Assembly: GCA_002261155.1 (NCBI GenBank)
Contig: NKXN01000062.1
Location: 22,344 to 86,343 of the forward strand
Length of the DNA: 64,000 bases
From: Bacillaceae bacterium SAS-127
GTDB lineage: Bacteria; Bacillota; Bacilli; Bacillales; Domibacillaceae
Direction of reading: 5' to 3'
A program made the position numbers and the translations under genes. Numbering within the stretch: the stretch's first letter is position 1; each line of letters opens with the position of its first letter. Under the pieces are notes generated by a model. The model was given only the letters and a program-made list of their open reading frames with translations. It was not told the origin of the DNA and did no database searches. Shown here piece by piece: positions 1 through 7,805 of this stretch.

Positions 1-63
1 GAGAAGATCAGATGGTTTGATCAGGACCCACATATTTCTACATTAATGAAGGGGGAAGAGTGA
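1..63 (+). CDS. C-terminal end of an upstream gene (partial)
   Basis: The first 63 bases read in frame 1 as 20 codons with no stop, ending in TGA at 61-63. The other two forward frames stop sooner. The stop sits 4 bases before the cbiM ATG, and the cbiM ribosome binding site lies inside these last codons, as expected for an operon. The residues (ending MKGEE) do not let me name the protein; a cobalamin-related gene would fit the context, but that is only inference. It could also be untranslated leader. Confidence 0.35.
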   Translation, partial: EKIRWFDQDPHISTLMKGEE

Positions 64-67
64 AATT

Positions 68-820
68 ATGTTCATTTTGAAAAGAACAACAGTCGTCATG
101 TTGGCACTGGCATGTTTTTTCTGGATCAATTCATTTCAACCAGCCGCTGCAATGCATATTATGGAAGGATTCTTGCCGCTTAAATGGGCTATTCTTTGGT
201 GGGCGTTAACGATTCCATTTATCGCGGCTGGGATTCGCTCGATTCAAAAAACGATTAAACAGCATCCTGAAACGAAAATGATGCTTGGTTTAGCAGGGGC
301 GTTTGCCTTCGTATTATCGGCTCTCAAAATTCCATCGGTCACAGGAAGTAGCTCTCATCCAACTGGTGTCGGCCTTGGAACGATTTTATTTGGTCCGCTC
401 GTGATGGCGGTGTTAGGAACGATTGTGTTGTTGTTTCAAGCATTGCTATTAGCTCATGGTGGCTTAACGACGCTAGGCGCGAATGCTTTTTCGATGGCGG
501 TTGTTGGTCCATTGATGACATATGCAATGTATCAGCTTGGTCGAAAAATGAACCTTTCTTTTATTTTAGCTGTCTTTTTCGCTGCGTTTATCGGTGATTT
601 AGCTACATATACAGTTACTTCCTTTCAATTAGCACTTGCTTTCCCAGCAGAAACAGGTGGCGTGATGGCTTCATTTGCGAAATTTGCTGGTATTTTCTCT
701 GTGACACAAATTTCATTAGCGATTGCAGAAGGGATTTTAACCGTGATCGTCATGAACTGGCTTGTGAAGTATAACAAAAATGAATTAAATCAATTAAGTG
801 TAGCTGTGAAGGAGGCGTAA
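68..820 (+). CDS. cbiM: Energy-coupling factor cobalt transporter, substrate-binding membrane subunit CbiM
   Basis: CbiM is the S component of the CbiMNQO cobalt ECF importer. The 250-residue protein has an N-terminal signal peptide (about residues 1-28) ending in AAA, followed at once by MHIMEGFLP. That is the family hallmark, in which the new N-terminus and its histidine coordinate the metal ion. Several hydrophobic segments follow (about 40-60, 70-90, 105-135, 165-190, 205-235). A GGGGGAAGAG ribosome binding site precedes the ATG. cbiN follows after 2 bases. Separate CbiN and the MHIMEGFLP motif favour cobalt, although nickel paralogues (NikM) are similar. There is no sign of damage. Confidence 0.93.
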   Translation: MFILKRTTVVMLALACFFWINSFQPAAAMHIMEGFLPLKWAILWWALTIPFIAAGIRSIQKTIKQHPETKMMLGLAGAFAFVLSALKIPSVTGSSSHPTGVGLGTILFGPLVMAVLGTIVLLFQALLLAHGGLTTLGANAFSMAVVGPLMTYAMYQLGRKMNLSFILAVFFAAFIGDLATYTVTSFQLALAFPAETGGVMASFAKFAGIFSVTQISLAIAEGILTVIVMNWLVKYNKNELNQLSVAVKEA

Positions 821-822
821 AC

Positions 823-1113
823 GTGAAGAATCTACTATTATTTGCGATTGTCGTGTTGCTTGCAGTTGTGCCGCTTGTGATCAATAAAGACGCGGAATTT
901 CTAGGAGCAGATGGTCAAGCAGAAGAAGCGATCACGGAAATTAGTCCAGATTATCAACCGTGGTTTGACGTTATTTGGGAGCCGCCAAGTGGAGAAGTGG
1001 AAAGCTTGTTATTTGCTTTACAAGCCGCTGGCGGAGCGCTGTTTATCGGCTACTTTATTGGAGCAGGACGTGCAAGAAAAAAATTCGAAGAGAAATATAG
1101 CAATAAAAGCTAA
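823..1113 (+). CDS. cbiN: Cobalt transporter accessory membrane protein CbiN
   Basis: CbiN is the small auxiliary subunit that helps CbiM load cobalt. The 96-residue protein has the expected layout: a transmembrane helix at about residues 3-22, an extracytoplasmic loop with the family-like segment YQPWFDVIWEPPSGEVESLLFALQ split around residues 45-68, and a second helix at about 66-86 followed by a basic tail. It starts with GTG or ATG 2 bases after cbiM, preceded by GGAGG inside the end of cbiM. Its stop overlaps the cbiQ start by one base, so translation of the three genes is probably coupled. Confidence 0.9.
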   Translation: MKNLLLFAIVVLLAVVPLVINKDAEFLGADGQAEEAITEISPDYQPWFDVIWEPPSGEVESLLFALQAAGGALFIGYFIGAGRARKKFEEKYSNKS

Positions 1114-1886
1114 TGATTATCGATTATTATGCCAACTATAGCCGGCTTTCTCACCTGCATCCAGGTGAAAAAGCCGCTTTTGCTTTTTCGCATTTATTGT
1201 TAGTTCTGTTCACGAAAGAAATCGCCTTGTCTGTCTATGTGTTTGTATTAATGGGAGTTGTTTCCGTATCGTATGCGAACATTCCCTTTCGAACGTATCG
1301 AAAGTTGCTGCTGTTGCCACTGATTTTTTTGCTGTTCAGCCTGTTTCCATTATTGACGTCATTTGCACGTGAAGGAACAGAAGTAGATGCTCTCGTGCAA
1401 ACGATAAGCGTCGCAGGGTGGTTTATGTATGTTTCTTATTCATCGTTGCAACAGGCTGTTTTATTATGTGTTTTTGCTTATGCGGCCGTTAGTTGCATGT
1501 ACTTCTTTATTTTAACAACGCCATTTCACGGGATTGCGACGTTGCTTCGTTTGTTGCGATTACCGGAAGTGTTTGTCGAGCTAACCGCCGTAACGTATCG
1601 TTTTATCTTCGTCTTTATTGAAAAAGCGGCAGAAACATACAACGCCCAACGGTCACGAGCAGGATACAATGACCTTCGTTCGACTTTTTCCTCTATATCG
1701 ATGCTTGTCGCCAATTTATTTGTCCAAACGATGCGCGAGGCAAAGGATGTACAAATGGCGATCGATGCACGAGGGGGGAGTGAGGTTGAAGCGGGACAAA
1801 TGATTTCTTATCCGGTTCGCCGAGATTTATGGGGCGCGATCACTGTATGCCTTTTGATTTCATGTATGGTTGTATATGTTTTTTAG
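1113..1886 (+). CDS. cbiQ: Cobalt ECF transporter transmembrane coupling subunit CbiQ
   Basis: CbiQ is the T component that links the S component to the ATPase. The 257-residue protein begins with a hydrophilic stretch containing HLHPGEK, then has about five hydrophobic segments. Around residues 205-225 it carries the EAKDVQMAIDARG segment, matching the cytoplasmic coupling-helix motif (A-R-G type) that docks on the ATPase. The ATG overlaps the last base of the cbiN stop and has no strong ribosome binding site of its own, pointing to translational coupling. The cbiO ATG lies 16 bases beyond its stop. Confidence 0.9.
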   Translation: MIIDYYANYSRLSHLHPGEKAAFAFSHLLLVLFTKEIALSVYVFVLMGVVSVSYANIPFRTYRKLLLLPLIFLLFSLFPLLTSFAREGTEVDALVQTISVAGWFMYVSYSSLQQAVLLCVFAYAAVSCMYFFILTTPFHGIATLLRLLRLPEVFVELTAVTYRFIFVFIEKAAETYNAQRSRAGYNDLRSTFSSISMLVANLFVQTMREAKDVQMAIDARGGSEVEAGQMISYPVRRDLWGAITVCLLISCMVVYVF

Positions 1887-1902
1887 GAAGGAGGCGACGA
1901 AC

Positions 1903-2723
1903 ATGTTAGAAGTGAATAATGTGAGTTACGTGTATCCTGATGGAACAAAGGCTTTAGATCAGCTGACGTTAACGATCCAATCCGGACGAAAAATCGCGAT
2001 TCTCGGCAATAATGGTGCAGGGAAGTCGTCTCTTTTTCTTCATTTCAACGGATTGCTTCAGCCGACGGAGGGAGAGATTCGTTTTCAAGGCAAGCCGCTC
2101 CGTTATAAACGGAAAGAGCTGAAAGAATTGCGAAGACAAGTGGGGATCGTGTTTCAACATCCAGATGCTCAGCTCTTTTCTCCGACGGTGCTCGAGGATG
2201 TGATGTACGGCCCGTTGCAATTAGGCTATTCTAAACAAAAAGCAAAGCAAGCGGCATTAGCTACACTTGAAGCGACGGAATTAATGGAATTGAAAAATAA
2301 ACCGCCTCACTTTTTAAGTTTAGGACAAAAAAAGCGAGTAGCGATTGCCGGAGTTGCCGTGATGAATCCAAAACTACTCATTTTGGACGAGCCAACCGCG
2401 GGGCTTGATCCTTTGTATGCGAAAAAATGATAGAGTTTGTGTCAGAGCTTCAGGAGGAAGGACAAACGATTCTTTTATCGACTCATGATGTCAATCTTGC
2501 CTATGAATGGGCCGATGAAATCATTATTCTTTATAACGGGAAATTACAAGCCGTTGGGCCACCAGAGGAACTGTTTAGGCAAACAGATCTATTAAAGAAA
2601 TGCCACTTAGAGCAACCGTGGATCGTAGAGGTGTTTGCTGTCTGGCAAGCGGCCCATCCTGGTCAACCAGTCCCGATGCCAAAAACAAAAGAACAATTAC
2701 TGCAAATCATTCAAAACAGTTGA
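1903..2723 (+). pseudogene. cbiO: cbiO, cobalt ECF transporter ATPase, split by a -1 lesion
   Basis: The ABC ATPase of the cobalt importer. I start it at ATG 1903, preceded by AGGAAGGAGG, rather than an upstream TTG. The first frame has Walker A (GNNGAGKSS), the Q-loop (VFQHPDAQ), a slightly unusual signature LSLGQKKRV, and Walker B with D-loop (LDEPTAGLDP). It then hits TGA at 2428-2430. The rest, including the switch histidine (STHD) and C-terminal domain, continues one frame back from ATG 2427 to TGA 2721. One extra A in the AAAAAA run at 2422-2427 would restore a normal protein of about 273 residues. This may be a sequencing error, a real mutation, or two coupled polypeptides through the ATGA overlap. 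Confidence 0.88.
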
Positions 2724-2740
2724 GCCTTCAACTGTTTTTT
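2713..2740 (+). terminator. Intrinsic terminator of cbiMNQO
   Basis: Perfect 11-bp inverted repeat (AAAACAGTTGA / TCAACTGTTTT) with a 4-base loop and a T tract. The cbiO stop codon is inside the left arm. Confidence 0.8.
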
Positions 2741-2803
2741 TCATTTTATTTTCAGTTTTGTTTTTTATAGTAGAGCTAGAAATGAAAATGGAAGGTGAGA
2801 AGA

Positions 2804-3442
2804 ATGAGCAGAAACCGTAAGCATTTGGCGATTGTATTGGCTTTCTCATTAGTGACCTTGCCCGTCCATGCGACTTATGCCGATGAAGATGAGTATGAGG
2901 AGTATGAACATGACGAGCATGAGTATGAAGAATATGAAGAGTATGAAGATGATGAGTACGATGACAACCGGTATGAACAGGAAGAAAGCAAGCAACCGGT
3001 GATTGAAGAGAGTTGGTATTCATGGTCTAGAGCTTCGGTCGTTAACTTGGCGAATGAACCGTTGCCATTAACGAAGCAGCAAGAAGTGAAGCTACAACAA
3101 CAAAATGAAACAGAAATATCGATCGAGGCGATTCCTTATCAAGGGCAACTGCTCGTCCCATTAACAGAAACGGTTCAATATTTGGGAGACGAAGTGTATG
3201 AGTATAAGAAAAGCAAGGTGGTCGAAGTAGTAGATGAAGACACCCATTTAATTTTTAAAGAGGGTTCAAGAGCCGTTTATGAAAATATGGCTAAAACACC
3301 GATGCCAACTGCCGCTCTTAATTTTAATGGAAAGATGTACGTTCCAGTGAATGTGATTGGCGGGGCGTTAGGATGGGATGTTAGTTGGAGCAATGAAAGA
3401 ATCTTCATGAAGAAAGGAGGGAGCATCAATGGCGAAAGCTAA
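2804..3442 (+). CDS. Secreted acidic protein with Asp/Glu/Tyr/His repeat and copper-amine-oxidase-N-like domain
   Basis: A 212-residue exported protein of unknown function. I use ATG 2804, about 8 bases after GGAAGG, over GTG 2795. A signal peptide (about residues 1-27) ends in a cleavable A-x-A-like site. It is followed by about 35 residues almost entirely of D, E, Y and H, built from DEYEE-like units, which could bind cations. The C-terminal 110 residues have two segments (LLVPLTETVQYLG and KMYVPVNVIGGALGW) typical of the copper amine oxidase N-terminal-like fold found in many secreted Firmicute proteins. It overlaps the next gene by 14 bases and heads the 2.8-7.8 kb locus. Function is not assigned. 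Confidence 0.75.
   Translation: MSRNRKHLAIVLAFSLVTLPVHATYADEDEYEEYEHDEHEYEEYEEYEDDEYDDNRYEQEESKQPVIEESWYSWSRASVVNLANEPLPLTKQQEVKLQQQNETEISIEAIPYQGQLLVPLTETVQYLGDEVYEYKKSKVVEVVDEDTHLIFKEGSRAVYENMAKTPMPTAALNFNGKMYVPVNVIGGALGWDVSWSNERIFMKKGGSINGES
2883..2966 (+). repeat. Degenerate in-frame repeat coding for D/E/Y/H-rich tract
   Basis: About 84 bases made of imperfect GATGAGTATGAG-like units (GAT/GAA/GAG/TAT/CAT codons). They encode the acidic-aromatic tract just after the signal peptide of the protein at 2804-3442. Low-complexity DNA of this kind can change length by slippage. Confidence 0.6.
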
Positions 3443-3725
3443 ATGGTGGAAATGGGCCGTAGGGATTGGCAGCGTGAGTTCTTTAGCGATTTTTTTAAAT
3501 GCCGTACAAGGAGCAGACGTTCCGAAGGGTGAGGAACAAGATTATTCAGCATCGGAAATCAAGTCCCTTAACCCACAGGAAAAAGAAGCAAGAGAAGAGT
3601 GGGTTTCCACATTAGATTGGGAGGATGCTAATTGGGATGTAGATGCCTCCGCTCATTCGGCGACCTTTACACCAAAAGGAGAAGGCGGAAGACCCCAGGC
3701 GGACCAGCGAACAAGGAGGTCTTGA
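3429..3725 (+). CDS. Small membrane-anchored or secreted protein, unknown
   Basis: A 98-residue protein I do not recognise. It has a strong ribosome binding site (AAAGGAGGG), a Trp/Lys-rich N-terminus, and one hydrophobic helix at about residues 9-28 that could be a signal peptide or anchor, with the rest predicted outside. The outer part has several tryptophans and ends DASAHSATFT, loosely resembling the Dxx(S/T)GAT site where ApbE enzymes attach FMN. The next gene is ApbE-like, so a carrier role is a hypothesis only. It overlaps the upstream gene by 14 bases, and its TGA overlaps an ATG of the ApbE gene, so the genes are translationally linked. Confidence 0.7.
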   Translation: MAKAKWWKWAVGIGSVSSLAIFLNAVQGADVPKGEEQDYSASEIKSLNPQEKEAREEWVSTLDWEDANWDVDASAHSATFTPKGEGGRPQADQRTRRS

Positions 3726-3727
3726 TG

Positions 3728-4654
3728 ATGAATAGAGAGTGCTATTCATTTCGAGCGATGAACACAGATGTTCATGTCATCGAAGAATTCCCTTGGTCCG
3801 AGGGAAATAACGAGGAAATGAAGCGATGGTTTCAAGAAGTGGAGCAAACGTGTTCACGGTTTCTGCCAGCTAATGAATTAGCTCAATTCAATGAAGCGGA
3901 AGTCGGGACCGTAATGAAAGTAAGTCCACTACTATTTGAAGTGATCAAACAAGCGATACATTATTCGACGATCACAGACGGCTACTTTAATCCTTTAGTC
4001 GGTAGGAACATGGAGGAAATTGGCTATGATCGCTCGTTTGAACAAATGGTTGAAATAGAGGAAAGTCATGATCCTGTCATCGCACCAAGAGAAGTCGCTC
4101 CTTTTCAGTTTGACGATGCTAGTTGTACGATCTTGAAGCAAACAGAAGAAAAAATCGATCTTGGTGGATTAGCGAAAGGGTGGGCCGTCGATCGAGGGGC
4201 AAGACTTATGAGGCAAGTAGGGGTGGCAGAGGGACAACTCAATGCAGGAGGAGATTTGACGATCTGGGGGGATCAAGAGACGCTCCTCGGCATTGCTCAC
4301 CCAGAAAAAGAAGCCGTCGATATCGCCCAGTTTTATATGAGGGAAGGCAGTGTAGCGACCTCGAACAAAGTGTTTCGATCTTGGAGACAGGGGGCTATTC
4401 AAAGACATCATTTGCTTAACGGTCAAACCGGTTTGCCGGCAGATAGTGACATCGTCCAAGCTACTGTTTTCGCAAAAACAACGGCGGAAGCAGAAGTCAT
4501 CGCGAAGGTGTTATGCATTTTCACGTTTGACAAAGCCCTTTCATGGATGCTTAATCATTTTCCACACGCCGCTGCGCTCATCATTCATGAAAATGGTCAA
4601 GTAAAAGTAAGCCATACAATCAAACATTATACAAAGAAGTTGATGCTGTCATGA
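3728..4654 (+). CDS. ApbE-like FAD:protein FMN transferase
   Basis: ApbE enzymes move FMN from FAD onto Ser/Thr of redox proteins. The 308-residue protein has the family landmarks: an N-terminal RAMNTDVHV (usually MGT), KIDLGGLAKGWAVDR around residues 140-155, LNAGGDLTIWG around 172-182, and GSVATSN. The usual HIIDPRTG motif is replaced by HHLLNGQTG, so the acidic metal-site neighbour looks changed. No signal peptide or lipobox is visible, whereas many ApbE proteins are exported lipoproteins. AAGGAGG lies 8 bases before ATG 3728; ATG 3725 is the alternative start. The 3' end overlaps the next gene by 4 bases (ATGA). Family is fairly sure; activity is uncertain. Confidence 0.82.
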   Translation: MNRECYSFRAMNTDVHVIEEFPWSEGNNEEMKRWFQEVEQTCSRFLPANELAQFNEAEVGTVMKVSPLLFEVIKQAIHYSTITDGYFNPLVGRNMEEIGYDRSFEQMVEIEESHDPVIAPREVAPFQFDDASCTILKQTEEKIDLGGLAKGWAVDRGARLMRQVGVAEGQLNAGGDLTIWGDQETLLGIAHPEKEAVDIAQFYMREGSVATSNKVFRSWRQGAIQRHHLLNGQTGLPADSDIVQATVFAKTTAEAEVIAKVLCIFTFDKALSWMLNHFPHAAALIIHENGQVKVSHTIKHYTKKLMLS

Positions 4655-5178
4655 ACATGATTTACAGTGCGTGGGAGTGGATTCGTGCCTCGGGCATGAC
4701 CGCTTATTTACTATTATTTATTGCTAACGTAGCAGGGATGATGTTTAAAGGGAATATTTCCTCTAAAAAGGGACGACCGATCTTATTAATGGTCCATCAA
4801 ACAGCTGGTTGGCTCGCATTACTGCTTTCTGCCTTTCACGCGATGACGCTATTGTTTGATCATTATGTTCCCTATACAATTACGGAACTATTGATTCCTT
4901 TTACAGCTGCTAATGAACCACTAGCCTCCGCAGCTGGAACGCTCGCTTTCTATATCGTAGTACTCCTCTTTTTTTCTTCTGATGTGATGAAGGAGATAGG
5001 AAGAAAATGGTGGAGGGCGATTCACTTTCTTGCTTTACCGGCTTATGTTTTAGCCCTCATTCATGGGGTACTAATTGGATCTGATTCAGGGACTATATGG
5101 GTGATCGTATTCTATGCGATGACTTTTGCGATCGTTGTTGTATTGTTTTTTGTTCGGTTAGTGACGACGAGATCATAA
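4651..5178 (+). CDS. Ferric-reductase-like haem membrane protein
   Basis: A 175-residue integral membrane protein with about five hydrophobic helices. Paired histidines about one helix turn-span apart, in MVHQTAGWLALLLSAFHAM and RAIHFLALPAYVLALIHG, match the haem-coordinating pattern of the ferric reductase/YedZ (MsrQ) transmembrane family. No flavin or NAD(P)H domain is attached, so it would pass electrons between partners across the membrane. It starts at the ATGA overlap with the ApbE-like gene. A second small di-haem-type protein lies at 7223-7768 in the same locus. The specific partner is unknown. Confidence 0.75.
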   Translation: MNMIYSAWEWIRASGMTAYLLLFIANVAGMMFKGNISSKKGRPILLMVHQTAGWLALLLSAFHAMTLLFDHYVPYTITELLIPFTAANEPLASAAGTLAFYIVVLLFFSSDVMKEIGRKWWRAIHFLALPAYVLALIHGVLIGSDSGTIWVIVFYAMTFAIVVVLFFVRLVTTRS

Positions 5179-5240
5179 ATCATTTTTTCTTTCTACTTGC
5201 TTCTGTGTACAATAATAAGAAAAAGAAAGATGTGAATGCT

Positions 5241-5921
5241 ATGTATATATTATTGGCAGAAGATGATAAAAAACTAGGGCGTTTAGTAGCACATATGTTA
5301 GGAAAAGAGGCGCATACTGTTGATTGGGTGACCGATGGAGCCGCTGCCATCGACTATACATCCTCGATTGATTACGATCTTGTGATTTTGGATTGGATGA
5401 TGCCTGAAATGAGCGGAATTGATGTGTGTAAGCAGTTAAGAGCTACCAACTTTCAAGGGTTAATTATGATGCTAACGGCGAAAGACGATGTACTTGATCG
5501 AGTCGAGGGATTAGATGCTGGAGCGGATGATTACATCGTCAAGCCATTTGAATTTGATGAACTATTAGCGAGAGTTCGAGCGCTAGGAAGACGATCGAAG
5601 CTATCTTTTATCGATAGTGTGATCCAAGTAGGGGAGTTAACATTAGATCAAACGAATCATAAAGTTTGTCGTCAAGGAAAAGAAATTCAATTAACACCGA
5701 AAGAGTATCAGCTATTACAGCTGTTAATGACGAACGAGGAACAAGTGTTACCTCGGGAAGTGCTTCTTGATAAAATCTGGGGCATTGATGCTGATGTGTC
5801 CGCTAATAATTTGGATGCTCTCGTGCGACTCGTGAGAAAGAAAGTGGAAGATCCGAACGGTGAACGGTTAATTCATAGCATTCGAGGGATTGGCTATAAA
5901 TTGGTGAGACTGGATGTTTAA
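5241..5921 (+). CDS. OmpR-family response regulator
   Basis: A 226-residue DNA-binding response regulator. The receiver domain (residues 1-115) has acidic pocket residues in LLAEDDK, phospho-acceptor Asp51 in ILDWMMP, and Lys101 in VKPF. The winged-helix output domain (about 130-223) contains LTPKEYQLLQLL and RGIGYKLVR. I start at ATG 5241, where the receiver fold begins. The upstream in-frame extension would run into the preceding gene's coding region. The ribosome binding site is weak. The stop overlaps the start of the histidine kinase by 8 bases, so the two are co-translated. Targets probably include its own locus. Confidence 0.9.
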   Translation: MYILLAEDDKKLGRLVAHMLGKEAHTVDWVTDGAAAIDYTSSIDYDLVILDWMMPEMSGIDVCKQLRATNFQGLIMMLTAKDDVLDRVEGLDAGADDYIVKPFEFDELLARVRALGRRSKLSFIDSVIQVGELTLDQTNHKVCRQGKEIQLTPKEYQLLQLLMTNEEQVLPREVLLDKIWGIDADVSANNLDALVRLVRKKVEDPNGERLIHSIRGIGYKLVRLDV

Positions 5922-7209
5922 TCGGACAAGAAAGCGTTTAACCGTTTTATTTACTGGACTGATGATGATGTTTCTGCTCGTTTTCATTGTGATTACATAC
6001 ACGCTATTATCCTCCTCGATTTTTCAAGATCAACGAGAAGCGGTCATTCGGCTTGTGCACGAGGAGCGGGCAGAACATGGAAGAGATTTGTTGAGCGGTC
6101 ATTTAGACAAAGAGAAGAAAGAAGACGACGAGCATGAACATGATTATTCTGACGTGCAAACCTTTTATTATATCGTCTCGAAAGATGGTCAGTTTTTCGA
6201 TGCTGAAGAAGGGCTTCCTTATGTCACGCCTGTTGTTTTAGACAAACTTAAAGCATGGCGGCCGGATGAGCTAGAAATCCATCGGGAAACGGTGATCGAT
6301 CAAAATGGAGTTGAAAAAAAGATTTTATTTGCTGCTGAGCCCGTGTTAAAAGAAGGGGAATACGTCGGTACTGTGATTGCTGGTACGAATGTGACAGCAC
6401 AGCAAAACGTATTGGATAAATTATTAATAGTTTTAACGAGCTTAGTCGTTCTATTTCTGCTCTTATCTTTATGGTTAGGCTACTTTATGGCTGGAAAAGC
6501 AATGGTGCCGATATTACGATCGTTTCAACGTCAAAAAGAATTTGTTAGTGATGCTTCTCATGAATTGCGGACGCCATTGGCGATTATGCAATCTTCTTTA
6601 GAAGTGATTGAAGCGGAAGATCAACAACATTTATCTACTTTCTCACAACAAATTATGCAAGACATGAAAGAGGAAGTGAAACGAATGACGAGGCTCGTGT
6701 CTGATTTATTAACGATGGCACGTTCGGATTCAGGCAAGATCGAATTTTACCCTACTATATTTGACTTAAAGGAAGTGCTTGAACAGCTTGTTCGTTCGTT
6801 TCTTCCGTTGGCCAATCAAATGGGGATTACGATAGAGTACTCAGCTTCTTCCTCTATCTTGATGACGGCAGATAAAGAACGAATCACTCAACTGCTATAT
6901 ATTTTGATCGATAACGCGATTAAATATAATCGGCGAGGTGGGAAAGTGGTTCTAACTGTTCGTCGTGAAGGAAAAGATGTTGACATCCTTGTTGAAGATA
7001 CCGGGATTGGGGTTCCTAGTGATCAGCTGTCGCGTATTTTTGATCGCTTTTACCGGGTGGATAAAGCAAGGTCAAGAGAATTGGGCAGCAACGGCATCGG
7101 TTTATCGATTGCCAAATGGATTGTGGAATCACACGGGGGAAAGATTGACGTTTCGAGTACGGTAGGAAAAGGCACGACCTTTCATCTACAAATACCAATC
7201 AAAGAATAA
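5914..7209 (+). CDS. Membrane sensor histidine kinase
   Basis: Partner of the preceding regulator. The 431-residue protein has transmembrane helices at about 11-32 and 170-192, flanking an extracytoplasmic sensor of about 135 residues. That sensor begins with a Lys/Asp/Glu/His-rich stretch (residues 65-78, EDDEHEHD), similar in composition to the acidic tracts in two other exported proteins of this locus. The HisKA box has phospho-acceptor His216 (DASHELRTPLA). The ATPase domain shows DNAIKYN, EDTGIGVP and GIGLSIAKWIVESHGG. The acidic-histidine sensor suggests metal or cation sensing, which is an inference. Confidence 0.9.
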   Translation: MFNRTRKRLTVLFTGLMMMFLLVFIVITYTLLSSSIFQDQREAVIRLVHEERAEHGRDLLSGHLDKEKKEDDEHEHDYSDVQTFYYIVSKDGQFFDAEEGLPYVTPVVLDKLKAWRPDELEIHRETVIDQNGVEKKILFAAEPVLKEGEYVGTVIAGTNVTAQQNVLDKLLIVLTSLVVLFLLLSLWLGYFMAGKAMVPILRSFQRQKEFVSDASHELRTPLAIMQSSLEVIEAEDQQHLSTFSQQIMQDMKEEVKRMTRLVSDLLTMARSDSGKIEFYPTIFDLKEVLEQLVRSFLPLANQMGITIEYSASSSILMTADKERITQLLYILIDNAIKYNRRGGKVVLTVRREGKDVDILVEDTGIGVPSDQLSRIFDRFYRVDKARSRELGSNGIGLSIAKWIVESHGGKIDVSSTVGKGTTFHLQIPIKE

Positions 7210-7222
7210 CGGAGTGAAGACG

Positions 7223-7768
7223 ATGTGGATAAAGAAAATAGCTATAATGATAGCAACGATCTTAATGTTACTTTTTATTAGTTCTCCGGGCTTCATTAAT
7301 ATCGTTCATGCGGATGAATATGAACATCACGATGAAAGTCATGAGGATGGAGAAAATGAAGTGCTGAAAGAAGGGGGAGAATTGATCGGATGGGCAGGGA
7401 TTGCTAGTTTTGGATTAGCGGCAACACTTTTTCCTTTAAGAAAACTAATTAAACCAGTGAAAAAACGTTGGCCAGACAAAGCGGCCCATACAGCGAAAGC
7501 CGCTCGACTATCCGGGAAATGGCATATGTCGATCGGGGTTCTGACATTATTAATGGCATCTATTCACGGGATTATGATGTTTTTGGCCGAACGAGAATTA
7601 GAACTGAGGGAATATATGGGGATCGGTGCGACGGTGCTCATGGCGATTGCCGCTGTCATCGGTTATATTTTATCCGCTAATAAAAGATCAAAAGGCACTC
7701 GATTTACTCATATGGGCGTGTTAGGGATAGCCGCTGTTATGACGTTGATCCATCTCGCTCTTTCATAA
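7223..7768 (+). CDS. Exported membrane protein with paired histidines, probable b-type haem protein
   Basis: A 181-residue protein with an N-terminal hydrophobic signal (about 5-27, ending VHA). A short D/E/H-rich segment (EYEHHDESHEDG) follows, then four hydrophobic helices. Histidines in GKWHMSIGVLTLLMASIHG and THMGVLGIAAVMTLIHLAL are spaced as in cytochrome-b561/ferric-reductase-type di-haem helices. I use ATG 7223, after GGAGTGAAG, instead of GTG 7214. It ends the locus, 13 bases after the kinase, and is followed by a strong terminator. It is probably an electron-transfer partner of the 4651-5178 protein; this is inference. Confidence 0.7.
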   Translation: MWIKKIAIMIATILMLLFISSPGFINIVHADEYEHHDESHEDGENEVLKEGGELIGWAGIASFGLAATLFPLRKLIKPVKKRWPDKAAHTAKAARLSGKWHMSIGVLTLLMASIHGIMMFLAERELELREYMGIGATVLMAIAAVIGYILSANKRSKGTRFTHMGVLGIAAVMTLIHLALS

Positions 7769-7769
7769 A

Positions 7770-7803
7770 AATATTCGGCACTGATTGTTCAGTGCCGAAT
7801 ATT
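7770..7803. terminator. Bidirectional terminator between convergent genes
   Basis: Perfect 15-bp inverted repeat (7770-7784 with 7789-7803) and a 4-base loop. The T/A-rich ends suit both the rightward redox locus and the leftward DUF4240 gene. Confidence 0.8.
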
Positions 7804-7805
7804 GT

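Noticed and set aside
1..67. Possible 3' end of a cobalamin riboswitch before cbiM (TCAGGACCC)
   Set aside because: The B12-box match is poor and the stretch reads better as the end of an upstream coding frame. Too little sequence is present to fold.
2419..2433. Programmed -1 frameshift in cbiO
   Set aside because: The site is G AAA AAA TGA, a poor tandem-slip heptamer, with no evident downstream pseudoknot. A missing A is simpler.
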